A model generated the notes under the pieces. The model saw nothing but the letters and a program-made list of their open reading frames with translations. It did not search any database and had not been told where the DNA came from. From Hymenopellis radicata (taxonomy: Eukaryota > Basidiomycota > Agaricomycetes > Agaricales > Physalacriaceae): 64,000 nt of DNA. The position numbers were made by a program, and so were the translations under genes. The stretch lies in assembly GCA_015501595.1 (NCBI GenBank), contig JADNRX010000079.1, positions 62,001 through 126,000 on the forward strand, given 5' to 3'. Below, one piece after another: positions 22,046 to 32,926 of this stretch (its first letter is position 1; every line of letters begins with the position of its first letter).

Positions 22046-23624
22046 CTATGCCATTCCTACAATATCTGAAAGCTTCGACCAGAAGCCCATGCCCCATGCC
22101 CATCGGCCGGCCTTCTTCTTCTGCATCTCCTCGTATGCCTTCTTATCCTCAGCCTTCATCTCCTTCTCTGTTCGACACCCATTGTCCACCCATCGCGCGA
22201 GTCCTCCAGGCAAGAACTGGGTCACCGATGTTCGACGCTCACCCTCACGTACGGGAATGTTGGAGTGTGTAAATGTTGCTGACGGGATGGCGATAGATGC
22301 GGCATGCGGAAACTCAACGATGAGCTTTGCTTCCCACATGATGAGGTGCCCGCCCTGCTCGGCGTCAAAGTCTCCTAGCGCGGTGACGATGCACCAGAAC
22401 CATGCGAGGTTCATGAGGTCTTGGTGTAGCCAGGTCCATACGTTGCGCCCAAAGTTGAACGCGACGCAGGGAAAGATTGAGCAGTCAAAGTTCGGGCGAA
22501 GGCCCGTCTTGTCCGAAACTGTCTTGATAACGTTCTTCCCGTACGCATAGAGCTTGGGCGCCCAGATTCGAAGTGCGCCTAAGTTTAATTCAGTGCATGT
22601 CGAAGGTTCGTACTGAATGACTTACCGCTTTGAAACCCCATTATTCGACGAACCGACTTATTCGCCCGCAAACGATCCATGTACGGCTGGAGCTTTCCCA
22701 GGACGAGATATGTCGGCCGCAGCGTTCCCTGTCCATGAATAATTCCCACATTGACAGCAGGGAAATTTCCGCGTTTGTGGCATTTCTGTGATTTCTTGAA
22801 GTTGGCCTCGTCGGCGACTTCAAGAATTGCGTCGAATGCATTGGTACAGTCGAGTACGTAGCTGTCGTCGTCTGGTCGTCCAAGGAGGCAGGCGATGATG
22901 TTGCCAAAGCGGTCGATAATGGGGCGAGGTGATCTATCAGAGCAGGTGAGTGCAAGTTTGGATAATAAAAGGAATACTCACTTTCCGTCCCATTTGACAA
23001 GCCGAAAGCCCATGGCAAGAAGCTCCTCCAGGGTATAGACCTTGTTACGGTACCGATAGTACTTCGTCTTGGCTGAATATCCGCCAACTTTGGATGGGAG
23101 CGCGCTGGAATCCAGATCAATATTGATGGATGCCCCCGCCATGTCTGTAGCCGTCTTCACAGCATGAGCATCTGCGTCGACGCGATTTAAGTGTTTCTCC
23201 TTCTTGCGGCGTTTACTCCCGTCATTTTTGCGAGCACTCGACGCGTCCGGCGCGTCAGGGTGTGACGATGTTCGAGGGGAGAGGGACGGGGGTGAGGATG
23301 TCGAGAATGACGGCTGGGGAGTGGCCTTCGCGCATTCAGAGATGGAAAGCTCGTTGAAATCTGGAAGGACGTCGATGTCGTCGAGTTTGGTAGGCCGCCG
23401 CCCTTGTTCGCCGACCTCAAACTCGACCACAGGCTCGTTGACATCGACGGCATTCTCGCGAGCTACGGCGTGTTGGAGGGCCTCAGAAAAGTCGAGGTCA
23501 ACGCGCAGGGGTTCTATTTTTGTGGGAACGTCGCGTCCATAGATGGCGCCGCTGGGGGTCTAGGGAGTGGTTAGAGGGCGTGCAGCGTAGGGGCGGAGTG
23601 GCGTACGCGTAAGAAGAAGACCAT
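22046..23624 (-). CDS. TET/JBP-like 2-oxoglutarate Fe(II) dioxygenase (fungal type)
   Basis: Four exons on the minus strand, 23624-23607, 23559-22982, 22933-22626 and 22578-22046, encode 478 residues with intact phases. After a low-complexity N-terminal half (Ser/Pro/Lys-rich, KRRKKEKH) comes the oxygenase region: YTLEELLAMGFRLVKWDG, RPIIDRFGNIIACLLGRP, KCHKRGNFPAVNVGIIHGQG, then the iron site WLHQDLMN (H-x-D at about His353/Asp355), distal His in PSATFTHSNIPV (about 406) and a 2OG-binding Arg in GERRTSVTQFLPGG. This matches the basidiomycete-expanded TET/JBP-like family, members of which are reported to oxidise 5-methylcytosine and to sit near KDZ-type transposons. The exact DNA substrate cannot be known from sequence. 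A Lys-rich tail follows. The short first exon (18 nt) is the least certain part. Confidence 0.75.
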
Positions 23625-24531
23625 CAAAAAACACGCGTTCACTGAATGGGATGTGGCATCAGCTTCTGTTTGAGCATCTGGCCGACTCCCCGCTATCTCT
23701 CCCGCCCCGCGCGCCCAAGGTTCCGCCACCAGCGACGCGTCAGTTCCGTGGATGGATCATCGTACGTCGCTGGCAGCCCCAAGGACGGTTGGCGCAATCA
23801 AGAAGCAGGGAATCTACACGAAAATGCTCACCTGGCAGGCTTGGTGTTGGCGGTATTGGTGGTGGTAGGAGGGAACAAAGATATATCAACAGATTCATCA
23901 ACGAGGGAAGGCCTAGACGCCGATGCGTGAGAGTCACGTTACAGCCATGAGGCTGCATCAGCGTCTTCTTCTCTTCCGTCATTCTCTGGCTCCCACATTA
24001 TGTTGTCGACTCCCGCTTGCTTCGTTTCCTACTCTTTTGGATGCCCTCAATGTCGCCGCCGACGCGTTGTTTACGGCTTTCTCGACGAATTCATTCGACA
24101 TCCTTGATATCTGGAATTCTATCTTCCCTTGGAGGCCTCCTTGCTACCTGGAAAGTCCTGATTTCTCTGGATGTAGCGCCCGTATAATACGGGTTCTACG
24201 CCTTCCTCGCGACTCTTCTGGCGATTCGTGCCGACTTTCCACTTAAGTGGAAGCTAATGACTCCCTTCATCGTTGCCTTTACCCTACCGTGGATATGGAA
24301 ATCCCTGGCGGTGTCAATGCCTACGTTATTGACCTTGGAAGCGAGACGTGCGCCCATTCTCCCGTCAATTCATCTCACATCATTATCGCTGCAGACATGA
24401 AGCTACAGCGGAAATATGGCAAGAAACTTACTTCCTTGCACTCATTGAAGACGCCCATCCTGATGCGAATTCAAACGGTGCCGTACGTGCGTTCGCCTCT
24501 CATTTCGGATACGATGCTCAGTTTACTTTAG
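23625..24531. other. intergenic, nothing recognised
   Basis: ORFs at 23646-23950 are antisense or without motif. The stretch 24250-24530 is ORF-rich on the plus strand, but no family is recognised and it shares no reading frame with the exportin fragment that follows. Confidence 0.35.
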
Positions 24532-24998
24532 TGGGATGCTCTCATGGCAGAGTCTACAGACATCCTCGCGAGTCCGGAGAACATCAAGCTGCTCTCGAAT
24601 GTGCTCAAGAGCAACATATCGGGTTGCACGTCAATAGAGCCGTTGATATTCTTGGATATGTTGGGGCTTTATAAAGCAGTGAGCGCTCTCATCAGTGATG
24701 CGACCGCCAAAGATGGCACGTCTTATCTCTTCGTCGCCTCGTCAACGGTGCTCTAATCGTCTCTCTAGGTCCCATCGCATCGCGTACGCCCAAAGTGCGG
24801 CAACTCAGAACGGTGAAGAAGGACTTGTTGAAGCTTATGGAGACGTACATTCAACGCGCGGACGATCTCGAAGGGGTCAATTCGTCCTTCATACCGCCGC
24901 TGCTGGATGTCGTCTTGGGCGATTATTCAACCAACGTACCCACAGCTCGAGATGCTGAGGTGTTGGGGCTTACGACTATAGTTATTAACCGGTTACAA
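24532..24998 (+). pseudogene. CRM1: exportin-1 (CRM1) internal gene fragment
   Basis: Two exon pieces, 24532-24715 and 24769-24998, encode an internal part of exportin-1, the nuclear export receptor: STDILASPENIKLLSNVLKS, IFLDMLGLYKAVSALIS, then TPKVRQLRTVKKDLLKLMET and NFIPPLLDA-like NSSFIPPLLDVVLGDY, ending TARDAEVLG. Only about 138 of the roughly 1,070 residues of the family are present. About ten residues normally between the CTSIG-like block and FLDML are missing in frame. The intron between the pieces starts GC and ends TAG. A TAG immediately precedes the first matching codon and the match stops at a donor-like site (24999), 40 bp before a perfect hairpin. This is a truncated, probably captured or transposed, gene fragment and not a working exportin. 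Confidence 0.75.
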
Positions 24999-25038
24999 GT
25001 AAGTTACTCTCTTCAGATACAGACTCACCTCCTCCAGG

Positions 25039-25087
25039 TGACTAATCCGGGGTTATGAGGCCCTTGAATATAACCCCGGATTAGTCA
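25039..25087. repeat. perfect 18-bp inverted repeat (hairpin)
   Basis: Arms 25039-25056 (TGACTAATCCGGGGTTAT) and 25070-25087 are exact inverted copies around a 13-base spacer. It lies 40 bp past the end of the exportin-1 fragment. It could be a small transposon remnant or breakpoint scar. Confidence 0.7.
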
Positions 25088-26285
25088 GTCTCTTCCGAAT
25101 GAAGTTCGAAGTGGCCTGATACTAGAAAGTAACACCGACAGACACCGACGACACCAGGTTCGCCGTTCGGTATGTTTTCCGAACTTTGTTCCCGCGGTTG
25201 ATGCTTACTCAATGTTGAGCTCTACTCCGCACACTCTCCTCACCCTCATCTTTCCCTCCGCCGCTTCTCAAGGTTCATTTATTTTGCCTCGACCGCGGTC
25301 TCTCCTGATTGTTTTACAGTCGTCTCGCGACACCTCAACTCGACGTCCGACACGGACCAAGTAGCACTCGGGTTGAAATGTGCGCGACATGTTGAGAACC
25401 TGCGCGGTGAGCTCCTTGTCTCCCTGTTCCCCTCCTTCATCTCGTGTGCCCGTTCGCTTTAGCCAGCACCCATAGCTGTCGATGGCGGGCCGACCTTGAG
25501 CCTACCTCCAGAAATGGGGATTGGCTACAGCCTGTGGGCGCGCGAGATTTTGTTTAATTTTTCTTTATTGCAGCATCTGATTAATTTCCCTCCTCGCAGA
25601 TGCCGCTTTCGACGTCGTCTCTCACGCCGCTAGTAAGCCTCTTCTCCTCTACTTTGGCTGGCGACATTTCTCCCAACACAATCTACAGGCTCTCGTTGCC
25701 CGTTGCCCCGACTCTCACCTTAAACGTTGACGGCCGGACTACGCCGTACACGGACTCTTGAATCCACTTACAACGAAGGGACGGGCTTTCGACTGGCCGC
25801 TACGCTCAGTGCAATGGCTGTCCCAAGTTTTCCTCCCTGACGGGAGTAGGACGACTGTTTTTCTAGCCCCCATGCACTCGCACGCTGGTTCCACGTTACA
25901 ATCTCGCAGAGAACATGCACCGCAGACATTAGACATTAATGCTGCACTGCAACGTAAGTTACAGCTGCGCAGCTCCAAATTATAGGTTGCTCATTATTTT
26001 TTCAGGCGCCCAGCACCCAGCATCTCGTACACCCCCCTTGTCTCTGGATATTCGACTCCCTCCCCAGGTCCAGTTTCACCGCAGTCACAAATACCTTCTC
26101 CTAATGCACTCATACCTTCGCAATCGTTGGTAGCGGATACGTCGACAAATCCCGTGTCTCCTCTCGGAGTCCCATTTTTTTCGACAAGATTCGCAATAAA
26201 CTCGCCCCAGCCTCCAACATCATGAAGCTAACTACTTGGGCCAGCCCTTAGCTTTTCCCTCAATCACTCCGCTGCTGCGCTCGCT
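25088..26285. other. intergenic or upstream exons, not resolved
   Basis: Several intron-like signals (GTGAGC, GTAAGC, ..TTTCAG) and short open stretches suggest spliced non-coding leader or small exons of the gene at 26286, but I cannot join them in one frame. Confidence 0.3.
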
Positions 26286-27264
26286 GTGCGAGTTTCTCAC
26301 AGTGTGGATGACTACGTATTTCCGACGAGTAACGATGATATATTGCGGGGTTTACTAGGTGTCATTGGCATGAGGCCAGACCGACATCAAGAGCTCATCA
26401 GTCAGGTTGAGCAGGATGTGAAGCCGACTATCACTCACGAAGCGGAATGTGAGTGCATAGCTCGCCCACTGGGTTTCCCTGAACTGATAATCTCTACACT
26501 AGATTACGACCACTATTACGCGAGCCTGGCGGCGTCTTCGGTTTCTGCTCAGGCTACTCCTTCGGGTATGAGCGCCCCAGGGAGTTCTGATTTTGATGAC
26601 GTTGGAAACGACGACGAGGACCGCAAGCCGTCGGTGGAGTATCTTGATTCGTTGAATGATTATCGGAAGCGGTCGCGGTCGAGGGAGAATGAGGGGGATC
26701 CCGGGCGATTCAAGGTGCCGAAGGTGGAAGACGTGGCTCCTTGCCATGGGCCAAATGTGGGTCCTCCGTTGACGAATGGGAATGGGAACGGGATTGTGGT
26801 GGTGAACGGTGACACTCCTCAGGCTATGATTATGGATGATCCTATGATTATGTGTACGATTTCCCAAGCTTTTGTTCTTTCGAATGGGTTTGTTGATGTG
26901 TTTTCTTGTCGGCTGTAGGAAGGGCATCTTCAAGACTGAAGATCTCTACCTATCACAGACGACGGTGCTGCAGATGTGGCTGCGATGTTTAATGGAGACG
27001 GTAATGGTGAACCTGTGCACACTGACACGCACGAGAGAGCTGCGAGGTGTGCAAGCCCGCAGCGAAGACTGCTGCTCCATACAAGTCAAAGATACTGTCG
27101 CGCAGCAAGTTGCGATCATTGATTTCACATTCTTTGAATGTATACCATTCGTATGCAGGAGCAATTTCGATCTCTTTGAGGGTATTCTTCTTGTGCTGGT
27201 AAGCTCTAAGGTTGCATTCAACAAGTTAATTCTATATAAGTCTATCCCCAATGAACATCTGTAA
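26286..27264 (+). CDS. uncharacterised acidic/basic protein, partial model
   Basis: Coding-like exons are at 26286-26448, 26503-26851 and from 26919, linked by GTGAGT..CACTAG and GTGTAC..CTGTAG introns. The start is not found and probably lies in upstream exons. Recognisable segments are NDDILRGLLGVIGMRPDRHQ, an acidic patch DFDDVGNDDEDRKPSVEYLD and a basic patch DYRKRSRSRENEG that resembles a nuclear localisation signal. The reading frame of the last exon is uncertain. One option runs to 27264 and would overlap, tail to tail, the minus-strand gene ending at 27242. No domain is recognised; a nuclear role is only suggested by composition. Confidence 0.35.
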
Positions 27265-30200
27265 AAGTAAATGCGCGATGTTTGCCTGATCCTCGAGGGA
27301 GAGTCGTCACAGTATCCACTAGTGCCTTCCAGTTCCGCGCCGCCTGATCCAGTGTCTTCCTAGCTGTCTCGATGGACTTTGTTGAATTTTGAATCTGAAT
27401 AGCAGTCCGTGCGTTCGGGTGTTTCTGTTGGCGGTCGTACAGCGTCCGGCGCGCGTTGAACCATTTACGTTTGGCGTCCTCGAAGTGTGCATTATAAGAT
27501 TCGATTTTCTTGTCCTCAGAGTCGAGTGTCTTGTGGCGTGTATTCTCTGCTTGTCTATTAGTCTAGAGACTGAGACATGAATGTCATCCTACGTACCGCG
27601 ACGCTTCAGAGAACGAGTCTGGTTCTCTGAAGGATGTCCCGTCTTGTACGAAGGCCGTATGTTCACCTCCTCGATTGACTGATGAACAGTAAATACAGAG
27701 TTCAAGTTGAGGAGATGTGAAATCGTTACCTTGACAGATTGTAACTTCAACATATCAAACCTGCGTCCCTTCTCGATTCCCGAAACCAACGAGCAGTATC
27801 GACCATCTTGATTGACGTCAAAGTGACTCGACTCAATCAGATTGTCGTCGCGCTCTCCACTGCGCCAGACGTCGAGAGGTATTTTGCTCTTCTCCCAGCA
27901 CATGGCTTGAAACGCGTACTGGCTGTTCTCCTTGTCGAATACCCAATCTATAATGTTTTAGACAATGAATGAGAGAATTCTAGAGCTACATACCACGCCC
28001 GGCTTGACCCCCAGCTTCACAGATACGCCTGATAGTTCCATCCCAGTCCGGGTGACGAACACACATCAGGCTTCGCATATCGTTGCGGACACTCTCGGAG
28101 ACCTTTGATTTCCGAATGTTGCGTTTAGCGTGAGTCGTGCAGAGCCGGAATATGCGGTGAAGGTGCTCATAGATGGTAAGAGATGTAATGAGACGAAGTG
28201 GTTCATGCAAGTCATATCGTGGCGGGCGTCTTGCAGCAGCATCGATAAAGTAAAGACCGAACCCTGTTCAGTGTTAAACATGTATATTGTGAGTGCCAAC
28301 ACGTACCTTTAGACTGACCACCACCCTGGTCACCCGTAATCTCAAGAATCATTCCAACAAAGTCTGTAAGAGAACGTGCATCAAGATGGCGCCACCGTAA
28401 GCCACTACCTGTATCCAGCCCGACAATGCGGTCAACTTCATTAAAAGCCGCCCTGTGTGCCTCAGCCGTTTCGCTATTGATATAAATCCGACAGAAGACA
28501 AGACCTGAAAAATTCATCAAGTCAAGTTCGACGCCACAGTCAATAAACAAACTAGTATGTGCGTCCGTGTTCCAGTGACCAATGACTAGCTCGTTAAACC
28601 CAACAATACGTTTATACGACGTGTCGCTTTGAATACGTTGCGCGTTCTTCAGACGTCGGCTGGCCTCTGGAGACATGCAGACAATGATCTTGATGGGCGT
28701 ATCGTTCAGTGCGAACTCGATGATACTCCGAATGTATCGCGCTCCGATAAGATACATCTCTGGCTCTTCTTTGTATAGGTAGAGGGCACCTAGCAAAGCT
28801 GTTAGACAAGGTAGAAAGAATTAATATCACCATACCTTGCCATCCGGATCCTTGAGGGTAAATCCGCGCCTTGGCTTGACAAATATACATTGCGAGATGT
28901 TCTCGGTTCGCTAAGGAAGGGTGAACATCTCCAAGAGTCGCGTGACGCATATTAGGAAGCTTAGAACAGATGTAGGTCCGTGTTATTGCATGTCGAAGAA
29001 ATCGTCGAGGCGTCAGGTCAGCTAAGTCTTCTCCCATTTTAGCAAAGATTTCGAAGATCTCAGAGCGAATTCGTTGAGGCGTAGTAAGCGGAAGAGGCGG
29101 CGCATGAGTGTGTTCACCAGAGTAAGAGACAACAACATAAGGGCACGTTTTGCGGTATTCTTCGAGTGGCTCGTAGAGCCGAAATTGTGCTGTGCATTCG
29201 ATTTGAGTTAGAAGCGCCTGTTTGAAAGTACCGTCATCATGTCTATGAGGATAGGCTTGAAGATAGCTTAGTACATGAAGACTGAAAGGACAAGAAAAAT
29301 ACTCACGACAATGTCGACGTCGGCTTGTTGTATTGGTGACTGTTGTACATGATGCAAGAGGACCATGACCGTTGTTACAAGCAGCCTCTTCAATCGTACG
29401 TGTCGCTTCGGAATCATCTGAAAAGAAGGCTTCCAAGTAGTCGCAGTCGTAGAATCCATCGTCAATGTACTGAACATAATGCGACCGATTATTTAGTGTG
29501 TTGTAGTGTTCGCAGCTGAGAAAAGTTGAGAAGCATGCAACAAGCTAATTTTTTGCACCTACTGGAGCAATGAGCGGTCTTCGGAATCGGTACTGAATTT
29601 GATCTTCCCAGTGCAACGTTCAGTCTTGTCGACATAGCCGCGTTGTAGAAACCGATGATGCGCGCGAAGTCCATCAGAGTCGAGATTAGCAGAGTTGCTT
29701 TCCAGAACGGAGTCGTGACATCCAAGGCGTACAAGGGACATAATAAGACCTTCAGTACGCTGAAAGAACTCAGCATTCGGTCCAGAGTTGGCGAGACGTG
29801 CTTCGCGTTCAGCTGCCAGACGGATTGAGACGTCGTTCGAAGACGCAGAGATGTGCGGAGCGCGAACAGCTGGACTATCATTGAATTTACACGTCTTGAT
29901 GCCCTGGCCTAAAGACACGTATGAATAGAAGAATCAAAGTGGTCCAAATAACTTACAAGTCCGATGGGTTACTCGACAAGGAACATGGTTCCCAGCGTCG
30001 TCAACGAGAAGCTTGTGGGTTATTGGCTTGCCTTTAGCTGTCTTGTTGACGCCTCCTGCTCCCCATGAGTACGCATTGTCGTGTACTGGAGCAAGCCAGT
30101 CATCAGGATCAAGGCGGTGCAAATATCCAACAGCATTCGTCGCATGTGTTTCTGGATATTCAGGAACGTCGGACTCATCATCGACGCGAATCAGCTTTGA

Positions 30201-30656
30201 GAAAAACGTCTGTCGGTTTATCGGCACACTGAATGTAACTTGTGGCGTCATATTGGAGAACTGTCGTGATGTCGCATCAGGATGAATGACAGTAGGCTGG
30301 GTAGGTGGCGGAAATACAGAGTGAGAGTGCGACGATGACGAGGAAGAGTGAGATGACGCTGGAGATGTGCGAGATGTTGAGGAAAGGGAAGTTGAACTAG
30401 AAGTTCGCGAAAGAAGGGCGTGGAATTCTCGAATCGCGGTTCGGGGCGAGAGAGGCGTGTTATAGGCTGCAAAGTGATTGTCAACGTTGCGTGAAAGTGC
30501 AGCAACATCGACATAGTCAGTCGAGACCAGCGGAGCAAGAGGGCGGCGCTGAGGAGAAAGCAGAATCGGCGGGCGGTGCTGAGAAGTCGGGAAAGGTGTT
30601 CGCGCACGCGTAGAGGTTGCAGCAGTGTCGCTGTTGACAAGGAGGGAGATATTCAT
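27242..30656 (-). CDS. MULE-like, GCM1/WRKY-type zinc-finger gene, intact (1010 aa)
   Basis: Nine exons join in phase on the minus strand: 30656-29957, 29908-29563, 29515-29307, 29255-28836, 28789-28307, 28263-27994, 27947-27730, 27678-27597 and 27546-27242. The N terminus is Ser/Thr/Pro-rich (about residues 1-120). A Cys/His region follows: VPCRVTHRTCQGIKTCKF, HCEHYN, and further on a C..C..HTH pattern (CTAQFRLYEPLEEYRKTCPY then SYSGEHTHAPPLP), resembling GCM1/WRKY-type DNA-binding domains of MULE transposases. The central part has candidate acidic residues in GDQGGGQSKGFGLYF and NLIESSHFDVNQDG plus CTTHAKRNIRK, consistent with a divergent RNase-H-like transposase core. The C terminus is a charged helix (EDAKRKWFNARRTLYDRQQK). 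It belongs to a multicopy agaricomycete family. Lack of stops over 3,033 coding bases means it may be active or domesticated. The transposase assignment is inference. Confidence 0.6.
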
Positions 30657-31199
30657 GCTGGGTGATGGTGGTAAGAAGGAAAGGTGCGCTGGCCGATCGT
30701 TCGCGTGTGTGGCGTAGATAAATATGAATATTACACATAAAACATTCTGCACTTTCGCAATACATAGAAATATTGAACTACATTGTCCTCGCTGCCCTTT
30801 GCAACTGCGCCGACGCGCCCGCCGTGGAAGTCGCGTAACTGTCGAGGTCCGAGTCGATCTCCATCCAAGTTCAATATCCGTCAAATCCATGTGTAATCCC
30901 CTCCCAAGCGTCACATCGAGATTGACTGATACGCTGTCAGTCCGTATCGAGAAAGGCGCGCCCGACGTCGCAACGAACCGAATATCGTCTGAACACCGGT
31001 GCTAAGAATAACAAGATGATCGTGACGTTTCCGGTCACCGGCACCAGTAAGAAGACGAAGCATCATAAAGGGGTCAGGGCGAGTAAGACGACGAAAGGGT
31101 GGCCTCGGTTTTGACGGCGAATTTTTGTGCTCTCTGCTCTTGCTCACCATTTGCACTGGATTTCTGGCAGGCGTACGCACAGACGGCTGAAGAGAATGT
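30657..31199. other. upstream region, nothing recognised
   Basis: It precedes the MULE-like gene on the minus strand. No terminal inverted repeat bounding that gene was found here by eye. Confidence 0.35.
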
Positions 31200-31425
31200 T
31201 TGCGGCGGCGGCCGCGACGCCCCCTCGCCGGGGAGGCTTCCGCCCCAGACCCCACCCCCACCCTCCCTCGCCGGGCGGCAGACTCCGTCTAGGCCCTCCC
31301 GGGGGGCGACTCCGTCGAGGCGCCTCCAGCGGGGACCCTCACACGCCGGGTGGCTTTTCCGCTCGCCGCTCGGGCGGACTCCGTCCAGGCGCTCCCGCGG
31401 GGCCCTTGCAGGGGGCTCTTTCCTA
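31200..31425. repeat. GC-rich degenerate minisatellite
   Basis: The core word GACTCCGTC(T/G/C)AGGC recurs at least three times, each followed by CCTCCC/GCGGGG-type G/C blocks. The repeat is strikingly GC-rich compared with its flanks and lacks a codon pattern, although long ORFs cross it on both strands because stops are rare. Confidence 0.55.
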
Positions 31426-31537
31426 GACCAGCACTTCAATAAGCACGCGACTTGCGAGTGTCTCGATGGTCCGTCTCGTCCACATCCGCAGGGTGACTGC
31501 ACAGTGCACGCCGAACAAGCAAAAAAAAAAAGAGTGT

Positions 31538-31617
31538 CAATGAACTGGATCGAACAGGCAATCTGTCCGAAAATCGATCCAGTCCACTGAACACCATACC
31601 ACTAGACTATCTCACTG
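31538..31617 (-). ncRNA. tRNA-like sequence with A box, B box and T-run (degenerate)
   Basis: Read on the minus strand, TAGTCTAGTGG matches a Pol III A box and GTTCGATCC matches a B box. Flanking heptamers CAGTGAG and TTCATTG can pair with two wobbles, and a run of at least ten T follows a few bases downstream. No convincing anticodon arm can be drawn. A 10-bp inverted repeat (ACTGGATCGA/TCGATCCAGT) replaces it. It may be a decayed tRNA or the head of a tRNA-derived SINE. Confidence 0.3.
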
Positions 31618-31639
31618 GATAAATTCAATATCTATGGGC

Positions 31640-32322
31640 CTTAGATCCCATTTTCATGTCTGCCAACCCCTGCCCAGAGCCAAATTTGCTGTTCCTAAAT
31701 ATACATTTTCTGTTCGCATTTGCCATCTGATACTATAAAATCTGGAATTTTATTTATTTACATGGTCAGGAGCAGTTTATGAGCCTATCTCAAAACGCGA
31801 ACATCCGTGGATCACGTGGACCGGTAACTAAAGATGATCGAAAGGGCGGGGTGAGTCCTAATTCCAATCTTCGGTCTTCTACTGCCGCCGATGATGAAAA
31901 CGGTCGGTCATACTGCAAAGACTAGTCTTGTACAGCAGAAGATCGACACGTCCTACCTGCTGTGGAACCGACTGGAACCATTCTCTCCTCCCGATAAGCC
32001 GGCATACGTACGACACTATGATCTATCTCCACCTTCGGGTTGGTTGACTGAGACAGCGCTCGTCGAAATGATCTGGCAGAGTTGCTTGTAATGATGAGTC
32101 TTCCCACAGCGCTCATGTTGTGCCAGTGTTCCGTTGACAGTCGGGAGGACCAATGTTTCTAAAGCCCTGGGTTCTGCTAGCTGGACTTTTCGTCGATGCT
32201 CATTAATCACGCGGGTTGAACAGCACTACGTAGATGCCGTCGTTGACGACTATGTGGGTGAAGACACCATCTCTTGGTTCTTGGGCCGAAAGTTACAAGT
32301 TCAGTAAACTACGCCACATGTC
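31640..32322. other. intergenic, nothing recognised
   Basis: Only short ORFs are present, with no motif, and I see no repeat structure. Confidence 0.35.
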
Positions 32323-32410
32323 GCCCGCCTAGCTCAATCGGATAGAGCGTCAGACTCTTACTGATTGTGCGGACATCTGAAGGCTGCGAGTTCGACCCTC
32401 GCGGTGGGCT
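32323..32410 (+). tRNA. tRNA-Lys(CTT) with a 14-nt intron
   Basis: Acceptor stem GCCCGCC/GGTGGGC pairs with one G-U. The D arm contains TAGCTCAATCGGATAGAGC. Anticodon stem TCAGA/TCTGA encloses CTCTTA..A with anticodon CTT at 32357-32359. The T arm GCGAG-TTCGACC-CTCGC is perfect. The extra 14 bases (32361-32374) sit one base 3' of the anticodon, the usual tRNA intron site. A TTTTT terminator follows at about 32418. All consensus features are present, so this looks functional. Confidence 0.93.
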
Positions 32411-32926
32411 AGTACAGTTTTTGAATCCCAACAGGAATGTTTTGGAAACTTTATTCATGGCGGCGTGAGTCAGTTTGCTGTGTTGTGTAGCTAACAGACG
32501 TATGTCTATTTGGTGAACCGCGCACCTGCGATGCGAAAACCATTGAGTAGACCCGGATGGCACATTGGTTTCGACCACAGTGTACAGAGGTAATGACGTC
32601 CAAGAGTGGCGGAGAGAAATCCGAAATCATACATAAACCCAAGTAGAAGTAAGATACAAGACACATAACCACCTATAGACTACACGAAATAAACAGATAC
32701 ATAAAGCAGCGTACTTCACTGAATCCTCAATTCGAAACCCGACTGCCTTTACGAAAACGGGACTCACCAGACTCTGAAGTTGTACCGGTTCTCCCCTACC
32801 GCAATAATTAGACATTGACCTCTATCGGTGGAGTCGCAATATGTCGAACTAAGCCTCGTTCGTAAGAGTCATCGAAATAATATTCTGTTCTAATAAGAAT
32901 GAAGCATAGTACATAACAAAAACAAC
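32411..32926. other. intergenic, nothing recognised
   Basis: AT-rich sequence between the tRNA and the stop of the AA14-type gene. No supported ORF. Confidence 0.4.

Noticed and set aside
29470..29563. Apparent stop and frame break in the MULE-like gene after LLQ
   Set aside because: Using donor CA|GTAGGT and acceptor TTCTCAG at 29516 gives a 47-bp intron and an open in-frame exon; total coding length is then a multiple of three.
31099..31590. 163-aa and 142-aa ORFs across the GC-rich repeat
   Set aside because: They are open on both strands because of GC richness and repeat structure; there is no domain or splice support.
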